A DNA stretch of 5,982 bases from Granulicella sp. UBA5172. Its GTDB lineage: Bacteria; Acidobacteriota; Terriglobia; Terriglobales; Acidobacteriaceae. Made by a program: the position numbers and the translations under genes. The DNA lies in assembly GCA_002413385.1 (NCBI GenBank), contig DHWW01000223.1, positions 16,875 to 22,856 on the forward strand, in the 5' to 3' direction. The notes beneath the pieces were generated by a model. That model did not search any database, was not told the DNA's origin, and worked only from the letters and a program-made list of their open reading frames with translations. Shown one piece after another: positions 1 to 5,982 of the stretch (its first letter is position 1; the number at the start of each line of letters is the position of its first letter).

Positions 1-254
1 TGTCGCAGGGAATTCGTTGCAACTGTATCTCGCCTGCACGCGTGCACACGCCCTTTGTCGATGGTTTTGTCGCGAAAAACTACCCTGGACACGAGGCCGA
101 GAAAATGAAGGATCTTGCCCTCTCTCAACCAATAGGTCGCATGGGAAAGCCCGACGAGATAGCCGCTCTCGCTCTATACCTTTGTTCCGATGCCGCATCG
201 TTTCTGACGGGTGTTGATTATCCGATAGACGGTGGCTTCTTCAATCTGCGCTAA
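1..254 (+). CDS. SDR-family oxidoreductase, C-terminal part; probable 2-keto-3-deoxy-L-fuconate dehydrogenase (5' end outside window)
   Basis: The open frame is already running at the left edge (first complete codon at 3) and ends at TAA 252-254, leaving the last 83 residues. These carry the classical SDR C-terminal signature: GIRCNCISPARVHTPF (the GIRVNxxxPGxVxTP segment after the catalytic helix), then PIGRMGKPDEIAALALYL, LTG and PIDGGF near the end. The Rossmann glycine motif and the Ser-Tyr-Lys active site lie upstream and cannot be checked. SDRs with this ending oxidise a hydroxyl with NAD(P)+ in the cytoplasm. The substrate is inferred from context: the next gene, 21 nt downstream on the same strand, looks like L-fucose dehydrogenase. 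In the oxidative L-fucose pathway a second SDR oxidises 2-keto-3-deoxy-L-fuconate to the 2,4-diketo acid. The segment also resembles BDH2/DHRS6-like SDRs, which are relatives of that enzyme. The SDR family is certain; the substrate is moderately supported. Confidence 0.85.
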   Translation, partial: SQGIRCNCISPARVHTPFVDGFVAKNYPGHEAEKMKDLALSQPIGRMGKPDEIAALALYLCSDAASFLTGVDYPIDGGFFNLR

Positions 255-275
255 ATTCATTACCACGGAGACTCT

Positions 276-1058
276 ATGGATCTCGACCTCAAAGATCGTG
301 TCATCGTTGTGACCGGAGGTGGTGCCGGCATTGGAGAAGCCATTACGCGCTTCTGTATCGACGAAGGCGCGCATGTTGTTGTCGTCAGTCGGGCCTCCAA
401 AGGCGTCCTGAAGTTTCTCGAGGAGATGCAACCAGGAGGCCGTTGCGACTTTGTCGAGACGCATCTCGAGGATACCCTGCAGTGCCGTCGCGCTATTGAA
501 TACGTCGAGCGACAGCATGGCCGCATCGATGGTCTAGTCAACAATGCTGGAGTCAATGACGGAGTAGGCCTCGCTAGTGGCGACCCTGACCGTTTCCTGG
601 AGAGCCTCCGTCAAAACCTCGTGCATTATTACGCCATGGCGCATTACGCGCTACCCATGCTCAAGAAATCACAAGGCTCTATCGTCAATATTTCGTCCAA
701 GGTCGCACTCACCGGACAAGGTGGAACGTCGGCCTACGCTGCGGCAAAAGGTGCTCAACTCGCGCTCACACGTGAGTGGGCTGCAGAACTCCTGCCCTTC
801 GGTATTCGCGTCAATAGCGTCTTGCCAGCAGAAGTCCTCACTCCGCTTTACAAGCGATGGCTCGAAAGCAAGGAACATCCTGCGGCCGCTCTGAAAGCGA
901 TCACTGATCGAATTCCCTTAGGTCATCGCATGACGGAAGGCTCTGAAATTGCTGCGATGACAGTCTTCCTTCTATCTTCAAAACAGTCTGGCCACACCAC
1001 TGCCCAACACCTTATCGTCGATGGCGGCTATACCCACCTTGACCGCACGCTGACTTAG
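276..1058 (+). CDS. SDR-family L-fucose dehydrogenase
   Basis: Complete 260-residue classical SDR, the usual family length. It starts at ATG 276 behind GGAG (267-270) with 5-nt spacing. Visible motifs are the cofactor loop TGGGAGIG (13-20), NNAG (89-92) and the catalytic tetrad N114, S141, Y154, K158 with canonical spacing. The C-terminal part has RVNSVLPAEVLTPLY (178-192), IPLGHRMT (213-220) and VDGGYTHLDR (248-257). The segment around the active site (ISSKVALTGQGGTSAYAAAKGAQ), the PAEV-TPLY stretch (most SDRs have PG there) and the HLDR tail match what I recall of bacterial L-fucose dehydrogenases, which oxidise L-fucose to L-fuconolactone; related D-arabinose or L-galactose activity is common. 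The end of strand beta-2 reads VVVVSRA with S38-R39 rather than Asp, so NADP+ use is possible. It is co-directional with the preceding SDR gene, 21 nt away, so probably in the same sugar-acid operon. It could instead act on a related aldose. Confidence 0.87.
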   Translation: MDLDLKDRVIVVTGGGAGIGEAITRFCIDEGAHVVVVSRASKGVLKFLEEMQPGGRCDFVETHLEDTLQCRRAIEYVERQHGRIDGLVNNAGVNDGVGLASGDPDRFLESLRQNLVHYYAMAHYALPMLKKSQGSIVNISSKVALTGQGGTSAYAAAKGAQLALTREWAAELLPFGIRVNSVLPAEVLTPLYKRWLESKEHPAAALKAITDRIPLGHRMTEGSEIAAMTVFLLSSKQSGHTTAQHLIVDGGYTHLDRTLT

Positions 1059-1110
1059 GCCCCGACGATTATCCATGAAGACACCACCGGCATTCTGCTG
1101 GCTGCAACTT

Positions 1111-1206
1111 CGAAGTCTGGAAATTCGATGGCCAAGTGGAATAGTGCAGCACCTTGATCATCTAATGGCGAACCGAATTATCAAAGTCAATGAGCCCAGA
1201 CCCTAA
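1111..1206 (+). pseudogene. C-terminal stump of an ASPIC/UnbV-domain (CRTAC1-like) protein gene
   Basis: In the frame ending at TAA 1204-1206 the sequence reads RSLEIRWPSGIVQ (1111-1149), then HLDHLMANRIIKVNEPRP. This matches the core of the ASPIC/UnbV C-terminal domain (pattern: xLEIRWPSGxVQxLxxVxANxxxxVxEP). Full proteins of this family are normally secreted, hundreds of residues long, with FG-GAP/VCBS propeller repeats before this domain. Here the frame upstream of about 1110 no longer resembles the family. The nearest in-frame ATG (1075) would give only 43 residues and has no visible ribosome binding site, and the SDR gene ends at 1058. The bulk of the gene is therefore missing, and this is most simply a decayed remnant. 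It ends 10 nt before the stop of the convergent TPR gene. TPR and ASPIC/UnbV genes often neighbour each other in Acidobacteria, as I recall. The match is short (about 30 residues) but distinctive. Confidence 0.7.
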
Positions 1207-1216
1207 GACCATCTCG

Positions 1217-2926
1217 CTATGGAGTGATCTTGGCTGATAAGCTCTGCGCAAGCTTCGTTTGTTGATTCCGATTCAGCAAATCAACTACGCCTTGTATTAC
1301 TTCACGGTTTCCCTTGGAGTAGGCCGCCAGTAGTTCTGCAGTGATATCCGCATCTCTAACCTTACCCAGACGAAAGTAAGCGTCACAGAGCATATACAAC
1401 AAGGACGGCTCCACCGTCCTGGACCGTGACAACTGGTTCACCGCGTCGGCCCACCGGCCTTCTCGATAGCGCACTTCGCCAAGCTCTGCTACCGCCATCT
1501 GGTAGTTAGGATCGCGTGAAAGCTCTCTCTGAAACTCACCCTCGGCCGTATTGAGATCTCCTTCTTGAAGCGCCAGAATACCAAGATAAGTATGGGCTCC
1601 GCGCACTGAGGGTTCGATCTCCTGCGCACGCTTCAGATTTCTTGCAGCCTCCATTGGCCGTCCCATGTACAGATAGAGTGCTCCGACGAGAACGCATGGC
1701 TCGCCCGCAGTAGCATTCGGCCCACGCGAATCTGTTTTAAATAATTGCAAGGCGTCTGCTTCATGGTTCTCGCTCAATAACGCCCGAGCCTTCTCCCACA
1801 CTATCTTTTCGTGCGCTGTGTCTCCGGCCGACGCAGCTGACGAAGCTCGCTCAAGCATCTGACTATGCAGGTCAGCTTCGTGCTGTGCTTCAGTCATGTT
1901 CCCTAAGCCCATGTAATCGCGGGATAAATAAAAATGTGCCAGTATCTGCGTCGGATCCAGCCGGAGCAAATGATTTAGGGCATCGATGGATGCCTGATAA
2001 TTTTTTACTTCCATCTCGCAGTGGCCTAGCCCTAGCAAAGAGGAAACATCATCGCTGTTCACAGAAAGGATCTTTTGGAATAGGAGCGCTGCATCCTGCC
2101 AGCGTGACTGCTTAACGTCCACAGCGGCTAGTAGCGCCAGGGCATTCAAATTATTAGGCTGAAGCTCTACAGCTTTTGTCGAATAAGTAACCGCATCGTC
2201 CAGATGCATGCCCTTGTAACTTGCAACACCTAGATCGAAATCTAGTCGATCCAGTGTTGGGTCCGCATGCTTGGCTTTCAAAAGCCATTGCACTGCCCCA
2301 TCGTTATCACCGGAACTGCAAAGCAACTCTCCATATTTCTGGAGGACGGACGCATTATCCGGCTCAACCTTTACGCACTCGCGAATAGTAGCCAATGCGA
2401 GGCTATTATTACCATTCAAATAATAAGCCTGGGCCAGATAATATAACGCGTCTCCATCCTTAGGCTTGATCTTCAGCAGATGAAGAAAGAGTTGGATCGC
2501 CTGCTCTTTATTACCGCTTACCAGGTGATAAATTCCTATCTTCAATAGGAGTTCAGTGTCATTGGGAGATAGCTTCAATGCCTTCTGATAGGGAATTGCT
2601 GCTTCAGGACCCCGCCCCAAATCCTCCAGAAGCATCCCTTGCAGCTTCAATGCGGGCCCAAACTCCGGATGCTTATCCAGCAGCGCATCAGTAAGCGCCA
2701 TGGCCCGTGTCTCATCGCCATGCTCTGCAGCGCTGACTGCGTCATGCAACTCCTCCGTCACGGTAGGGTCCGCTGGTCGAACCCCTGTCTGCGCTCTCAA
2801 GGTCACGCCCAGACCTGCAAGCAGCACTGGCATCAGCAACCATGATTGCTTGGTCTGGCTAATCCTTGCAAAGCCCATCCGGTAGCGCACTTCGCGGACT
2901 CCATCTTTGTTTGGCGACAATCCCAT
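1217..2926 (-). CDS. Secreted or membrane-anchored tetratricopeptide-repeat (TPR) protein
   Basis: With the chosen ATG (2924-2926) the protein has 569 residues. A positively charged N-terminus leads into a hydrophobic stretch (about 29-43) ending LRAQ-TG, which looks like a signal peptide with cleavage near 46 or, less likely, an uncleaved anchor. A partial TPR (about 55-88) is followed by eight consecutive 34-residue TPR units exactly in phase from 89 to 360, with typical G8/A20/P32 positions (for example LKLSPN, VKVEPD, VELQPN, LRLDPT). Residues 361-406 break the phase with an Ala/Ser-rich linker and an odd hairpin. Three more units run 407-508, then a degenerate one. No enzymatic domain is visible. 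TPR arrays act as protein-binding scaffolds, probably in the periplasm here; the partner is unknown. The gene lies downstream of the efflux operon on the same strand but 260 nt away, so it probably has its own promoter. A longer in-frame start, TTG 3005-3007, lacks comparable support. Confidence 0.85.
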   Translation of the reverse strand: MGLSPNKDGVREVRYRMGFARISQTKQSWLLMPVLLAGLGVTLRAQTGVRPADPTVTEELHDAVSAAEHGDETRAMALTDALLDKHPEFGPALKLQGMLLEDLGRGPEAAIPYQKALKLSPNDTELLLKIGIYHLVSGNKEQAIQLFLHLLKIKPKDGDALYYLAQAYYLNGNNSLALATIRECVKVEPDNASVLQKYGELLCSSGDNDGAVQWLLKAKHADPTLDRLDFDLGVASYKGMHLDDAVTYSTKAVELQPNNLNALALLAAVDVKQSRWQDAALLFQKILSVNSDDVSSLLGLGHCEMEVKNYQASIDALNHLLRLDPTQILAHFYLSRDYMGLGNMTEAQHEADLHSQMLERASSAASAGDTAHEKIVWEKARALLSENHEADALQLFKTDSRGPNATAGEPCVLVGALYLYMGRPMEAARNLKRAQEIEPSVRGAHTYLGILALQEGDLNTAEGEFQRELSRDPNYQMAVAELGEVRYREGRWADAVNQLSRSRTVEPSLLYMLCDAYFRLGKVRDADITAELLAAYSKGNREVIQGVVDLLNRNQQTKLAQSLSAKITP

Positions 2927-2932
2927 CCGCAA

Positions 2933-2938
2933 CTCCCC
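2933..2938 (-). promoter_or_regulatory. Ribosome binding site of the TPR gene
   Basis: On the minus strand GGGGAG lies 6 nt (TTGCGG) before ATG 2926. It is the best Shine-Dalgarno match near this gene. It favours this start over the in-frame TTG at 3007 and over the ATG at 2878, upstream of which (GCTACCGG) no good site is seen. Confidence 0.7.
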
Positions 2939-3006
2939 AATCCATTGCGCTATTACTAGCAAGGCTGCAGATAGGCTGCGCGATGAAGTAAATCGACTGC
3001 TGCACA

Positions 3007-3012
3007 ATCATA
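3007..3012 (-). promoter_or_regulatory. Possible -10 box upstream of the TPR gene
   Basis: On the minus strand TATGAT (five of six matches to TATAAT) lies about 80 nt before the TPR start, giving a plausible leader of roughly 75 nt. The hexamer 17 nt upstream is GCTAGC, a poor -35, so this would be a weak or activator-dependent promoter. A TTGACG (3062-3067) sits nearby, but at 17-18 nt spacing it faces only poor -10 candidates. Visual reading only. Confidence 0.25.
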
Positions 3013-3021
3013 TCAAGGCCG

Positions 3022-3057
3022 CTTAGTCGGCTAGCGCCCTACACCGCGCTATCTAAG
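3022..3057. repeat. Two-part inverted repeat in the TPR upstream region
   Basis: The inner arms TAGCGC (3032-3037) and GCGCTA (3046-3051) are perfect with an 8-nt loop. The outer arms CTTAG (3022-3026) and CTAAG (3053-3057) are also perfect, separated from the inner arms by an asymmetric 5-nt/1-nt bulge. No T-run follows on either strand, so it is not a typical intrinsic terminator. It overlaps the -35 position of the weak promoter candidate, so an operator or a leader structure is possible. Confidence 0.4.
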
Positions 3058-3134
3058 TCCGCGTCAAATGCCACGTCTCTGCAAGTGAGCTATCGAACGA
3101 GTAGCCTGTCACCGGAAAGCGACGCAGCATAACT

Positions 3135-3186
3135 CTGCTTGGGAGCATCGCTAAGCAGGGACTAGGTCTACCCGGGCAACTCCGGG
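3135..3186 (-). terminator. Weak hairpins just downstream of the efflux operon
   Basis: Directly after the stop codon of the outer-membrane factor gene, on the minus strand, CCCGG and CCGGG can pair around a 6-nt loop (3171-3186). About 13 nt further, CTGCTT and AAGCAG can pair around a 12-nt loop (3135-3158). Neither is followed by a T-tract, so if transcription ends here it is probably factor-dependent. The stems are short and may be chance. Confidence 0.2.
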
Positions 3187-4809
3187 CTAAGGTGTTGTCG
3201 CGACCTGCTGCACCGCTCCATTTGCCGTCACCTTCGACGCCGCAGGAAGCTGCGTCGCATCCCATCCACCGCCCAGCGCTTGTACTAGTTGCACCGCCGC
3301 CATCATCTCACTCACCTTCAGCGATAACTGGGTCTGCTGATCGTTCAACAGCGTCGTCTGGGCAGAAACCACGTTCAGATATGGGTCTAGCCCCGTCTCG
3401 TACCGCGCCGTCGCTAAATCGACATAACGTTGCGCCGACCTCACCGCAGTATCTTGCTGCGTGATTTGTTGCGACGTCACGCGCAACGTTGAGATATAGT
3501 CCTCCACCTGCTGAAACGCTGTCAGCACCGTCTGCCGATAGGTCGCAACATCAGCGTTATACCTCGCCGTATACTGCGCTACCGTAGCTCTACGCAAACC
3601 TGCGTCGAAGATTGCCTGTGATGCCGAAGCGCCTGCAGCCCAGAAGAATGCTGGTGCTGAAAAGAGGGTACTAATCCCGGAAGCCTCCAGGCCGCCGCTA
3701 CCGGTCAGGCTAAGCGTCGGATAATACGCAGCCGTTTCCACCCCAATCAGCGCATTCGCCTCCGCCATCGTCCTCTCCGCGCCCGCGATATCCGGCCGCC
3801 TCTGCAGTAACTGAGATGGCACGCCCAGCGGTATCGACGGCACCTGCGTTGCAAGGCCCTTCTCAGGCATGGAAAAGCTCGACGCTGGTTTCCCAATCAG
3901 CGTCGCCATTGCATGTTCGTAGATCGCGCGGTTCGTCGCAACGCCGGTCGCGGCTGCCTGTGCATTCTCGAGCGTCACCTCCGCCTGCGCAACAGACTCG
4001 TCGTTGTCGATTCCCGTCTCATACAGCGCCTTTGTCAGGTCCAGCGACTTCTGGTCTGCAGCGACCGTCTGCCGGTACAACTCCTGCAGCGCATCCTGCC
4101 CACGCAGTTGGAAATAATATTCCGCCAATGCCGCCTGCTCAGTCAGTCGCTCATTCTCAAGATCAGCCGCGCTTACTTGCGCCGCATACTGGTACTCGCG
4201 CACCGTGTTCCGTATCTTGCCCCACAGATCCGGCTCCCACGACACATCAAAAGGCAGTGACATATTCGTCGCTGTGCTCCCAGTTGACTGCGTTGTTCCC
4301 GTTCCACTGCTTCCAGTCCCCGTGGTGGTTATATTGTGCAGCGTCCCCGGCGTCCTCTGCCGCCCGTACGATGGACTTGTTCCCAGCGTTGGATAGAAGT
4401 TAGACTTCGCCTCGCGTACCAGTGACCGCGCCGCCATGAAATTCTGGAAGTAGACCGCAATTGTCTGGTTGTTGATGTCCAGTTGTTCTTCCAGCGCATT
4501 AAGCTCCGGTTCGTGGAACACCTCCCACCACTTGCCTTTCAGCATCGCATCCTGCGGCTTTGCCGGTTGCCATGTCCCTGCAGGCGCGTTGGTATAAGCC
4601 GCTGGCGAAGACTCTTTAAATTCCGGCGGTGCCGGGGCCGTTGGCACCACATATTTGGGCCCCACACGGCAACCGCTCAGCAGCACGACGGCCATCGAAG
4701 CCACGCACGCCACGCTCTTCGCGGCAGTCAAACTCTTCGTACTGGTCAAGCCCGCAAAGCTTGTGATTCTTTGGTTGGATGTCTTCGCTCTCATCATTCC
4801 TACTTTCAT
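3187..4809 (-). CDS. RND efflux outer-membrane factor lipoprotein (NodT/OprM family)
   Basis: 540 residues. It forms the TolC-like exit duct of a tripartite efflux pump. An N-terminal stretch (about 32-46) ends in lipobox LSGC with Cys47 as the expected lipidated residue, followed by RVGPKYVVP, the typical start of mature OprM/NodT proteins. Two outer-membrane-efflux (OEP) repeats follow. Landmarks are WWEVFHEPELNAL (94-106), FDVSWEPDLWGKIR (187-200), LLQRRPDIAGAE (334-345), YPTLSLTGSGG (363-373), FDAGLRRA (401-408), YETGLDPYLNVVSAQ (470-484) and ALGGGW (511-516). A Thr/Ser/Gly-rich insertion (161-181) falls between the first two predicted barrel strands, in an expected extracellular loop. 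The signal peptide is long (46 residues); ATGs at codons 5 and 6 are alternative starts. The first ATG is chosen because it overlaps the pump gene's stop as ATGA, suggesting translational coupling. The family is secure; the substrate is unknown. Confidence 0.95.
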   Translation of the reverse strand: MKVGMMRAKTSNQRITSFAGLTSTKSLTAAKSVACVASMAVVLLSGCRVGPKYVVPTAPAPPEFKESSPAAYTNAPAGTWQPAKPQDAMLKGKWWEVFHEPELNALEEQLDINNQTIAVYFQNFMAARSLVREAKSNFYPTLGTSPSYGRQRTPGTLHNITTTGTGSSGTGTTQSTGSTATNMSLPFDVSWEPDLWGKIRNTVREYQYAAQVSAADLENERLTEQAALAEYYFQLRGQDALQELYRQTVAADQKSLDLTKALYETGIDNDESVAQAEVTLENAQAAATGVATNRAIYEHAMATLIGKPASSFSMPEKGLATQVPSIPLGVPSQLLQRRPDIAGAERTMAEANALIGVETAAYYPTLSLTGSGGLEASGISTLFSAPAFFWAAGASASQAIFDAGLRRATVAQYTARYNADVATYRQTVLTAFQQVEDYISTLRVTSQQITQQDTAVRSAQRYVDLATARYETGLDPYLNVVSAQTTLLNDQQTQLSLKVSEMMAAVQLVQALGGGWDATQLPAASKVTANGAVQQVATTP

Positions 4810-5982
4810 TGCGCTGCCGCCGGAGTCGCGGTGAACAACCGCGCCCTCTTATCTCCCTGCACCTTAAGCCGTAGATTATCCATGAACAGGTAAATCACCG
4901 GCGTCGTGTACAGCGTCAGCACCTGGCTCACCAGCAGTCCGCCGATGATCGAGATACCCAGCGGCCTCCGCAGCTCCGATCCCATGCCCGTCCCTACTGC
5001 CAGCGGAATCGCGCCAAACATCGCAGCCATCGTTGTCATCAGAATCGGACGAAACCGAAGCATTGAGGCCTCAAAGATCGAGTCCCGCGTACTCTTGCCC
5101 TCGATCCGCTCCGCGGTCAGCGCAAAGTCCACCATCATAATCGCGTTCTTCTTAACGATACCAATCAGTAGAACAATTCCTATGATGGACATCACATTCA
5201 AATCCGTGTGCGTCATCTTCAACGCCAGCATCGCCCCCAGGCTTGCCGGCGGCAGCGTCGACAAGATAGTGATTGGATGCACCAGGCTCTCATACAGCAC
5301 GCCCAGCACAATATAGACCGCAAAAATTGCCGTGATAATCAGATACTTCTCCGAACTCAGAGAATCCTTGAATGCCTGCAACGTCCCCGCATACTTTCCG
5401 TGCACCGATTGCGGAACATTCAGTTTCTGCTCAATGTCCGTGATCTCTTTCGTCGCCTGGCTCAGTGACACGCCTGGCGCGAGGTTGAAGTTGACCGTCA
5501 CCGATGGAAACAGCCCAGTGTGATTGACCGCCAGCGGAGACGTCGATGGAGCATACGTCATCACCGAATCGAGCGGCACCGCACCGCCGCCGCTCTTCGG
5601 AATCACGTACGTGTCTTTCAGCCCTGCCGGCGACTGCCAATACTTCGGCGCTACTTCCATCACCACGTAGTACTGATTCAACTCGCTATAGATCGTCGAC
5701 ACTTCAGACTGCCCGAACGCTGCATACAACGTGCTGTCCAAAAGCTGAGGTGTGATGCCCAGCCTCGCCGCCGTTGGCCGATCATAGGTCAACAGCGCCT
5801 GCAGACCATCGTTCTGCTGGTCCGTATTCGCGTCTTGTATCCCCGGTGCTCTCCGCAGTGCAGATAACAATTGCGGTCCGAACTTCGCCAGGTCGGCTGT
5901 TGACTCGGCCTGCAGCGTGTACTGATATTGCGCACTTGAGTTTCGCCCACCGATGCGAATATCCTGCACCGCCTGTAGATAA
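4806..5982 (-). CDS. RND multidrug efflux pump, inner-membrane subunit (MdtB/MdtC-type, HAE1 family), C-terminal part
   Basis: The frame is open through the right edge and ends at TGA 4806-4808, giving the last 391 residues; family members have about 1030-1050. It starts in the periplasmic porter domain (YLQAVQDIRIGGR..AQYQYTLQ, typical of MdtB/MdtC), continues through the docking domain (NQYYVVMEV, VPLDSV), and finishes with TM8-TM12. By motif alignment with AcrB, GIVKKNAIMMVDFA supplies the TM10 lysine of the proton relay (second K, equivalent to K940), and RFRPILMT supplies the R971 and T978 equivalents. ELRRPLGI and GGLLVSQVLTLYTTPVIY are the hallmark TM11-TM12 region. The pump takes substrates from the membrane or periplasm using the proton gradient and passes them to the outer-membrane factor encoded immediately downstream. 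The TM4 aspartates and the rest lie outside the window. A periplasmic adaptor gene is expected upstream. The drug substrate cannot be read from this part. Confidence 0.95.
   Translation of the reverse strand, partial: YLQAVQDIRIGGRNSSAQYQYTLQAESTADLAKFGPQLLSALRRAPGIQDANTDQQNDGLQALLTYDRPTAARLGITPQLLDSTLYAAFGQSEVSTIYSELNQYYVVMEVAPKYWQSPAGLKDTYVIPKSGGGAVPLDSVMTYAPSTSPLAVNHTGLFPSVTVNFNLAPGVSLSQATKEITDIEQKLNVPQSVHGKYAGTLQAFKDSLSSEKYLIITAIFAVYIVLGVLYESLVHPITILSTLPPASLGAMLALKMTHTDLNVMSIIGIVLLIGIVKKNAIMMVDFALTAERIEGKSTRDSIFEASMLRFRPILMTTMAAMFGAIPLAVGTGMGSELRRPLGISIIGGLLVSQVLTLYTTPVIYLFMDNLRLKVQGDKRARLFTATPAAAQ

Noticed and set aside
174..556. Two overlapping minus-strand open frames of about 100 codons across the SDR genes
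   Set aside because: They lie antisense to clear SDR motifs, cross the intergenic spacer, and show no family resemblance.
1075..1206. Possible 43-codon small gene starting at ATG 1075 on the + strand
   Set aside because: No ribosome binding site is visible and the first dozen codons resemble nothing. Only the last ~30 codons match the ASPIC/UnbV tail, so a gene remnant is the better explanation.
3053..3265. 70-codon minus-strand frame across the end of the outer-membrane factor gene and the spacer
   Set aside because: It overlaps the real C-terminus in another frame and has no recognisable features or supporting start site.
3816..4403. 195-codon open frame on the + strand inside the outer-membrane factor gene
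   Set aside because: It is antisense to a well-supported gene, is Pro/Ser/Arg-rich with no recognisable motif, and is explained by the codon bias of the real gene.
5520..5867. 115-codon Arg-rich open frame on the + strand inside the pump gene
   Set aside because: Composition (mostly Arg, Pro, His) is typical of a reverse-frame shadow, and the opposite strand encodes the conserved RND pump.
1..5982. Search for a CRISPR array, tRNA/rRNA genes, IS ends or a phage/defence system
   Set aside because: No regularly spaced repeats, tRNA-like cloverleaf, transposase motif or defence-protein motif was seen on reading either strand.

Overview
The window looks like a piece of a soil-type bacterial chromosome, most likely Acidobacteriota (Terriglobia-like). 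This rests on moderate GC, a secreted TPR protein beside a trace of an ASPIC/UnbV (CRTAC1-type) gene, and a lipoprotein outer-membrane factor directly behind an MdtB/MdtC-type RND pump. The phylum call is an inference; no rRNA or other phylogenetic marker is present.

Left part (1-1058, + strand): the 3' end of one short-chain dehydrogenase/reductase gene, then 21 nt later a complete second SDR gene that closely resembles L-fucose dehydrogenase. The pair fits the non-phosphorylating L-fucose pathway. In that pathway L-fucose is oxidised to the lactone, hydrolysed to L-fuconate, dehydrated to 2-keto-3-deoxy-L-fuconate and oxidised again by a second SDR. The rest of the pathway would lie upstream, outside the window.

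Junction (1059-1216): not an ordinary spacer. Its right half encodes, on the + strand, a recognisable C-terminal tail of an ASPIC/UnbV domain (RSLEIRWPSGIVQ...) ending in a stop at 1204-1206. The rest of that gene is absent, so this is best read as a gene stump left by a deletion or insertion.

Middle (1217-2926, - strand): a secreted or membrane-anchored TPR-repeat protein of about 569 residues, converging on the stump. Its start is decided by a strong GGGGAG ribosome binding site at 2933-2938. The 260-nt region upstream (2927-3186) holds no gene. It has a weak promoter candidate and several inverted repeats, one of them at the expected -35 position.

Right part (3187-5982, - strand): an RND efflux operon. 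The inner-membrane pump (C-terminal ~390 residues, 5' end outside the window) and the outer-membrane factor lipoprotein overlap by ATGA, which suggests translational coupling. A periplasmic adaptor gene probably lies further upstream. Together these would form a tripartite drug/toxic-compound exporter.

I see no CRISPR array, tRNA, rRNA, insertion sequence or phage gene, and nothing that demonstrates a new multi-gene system. The most unusual item is the ASPIC/UnbV stump and the rearrangement it implies.
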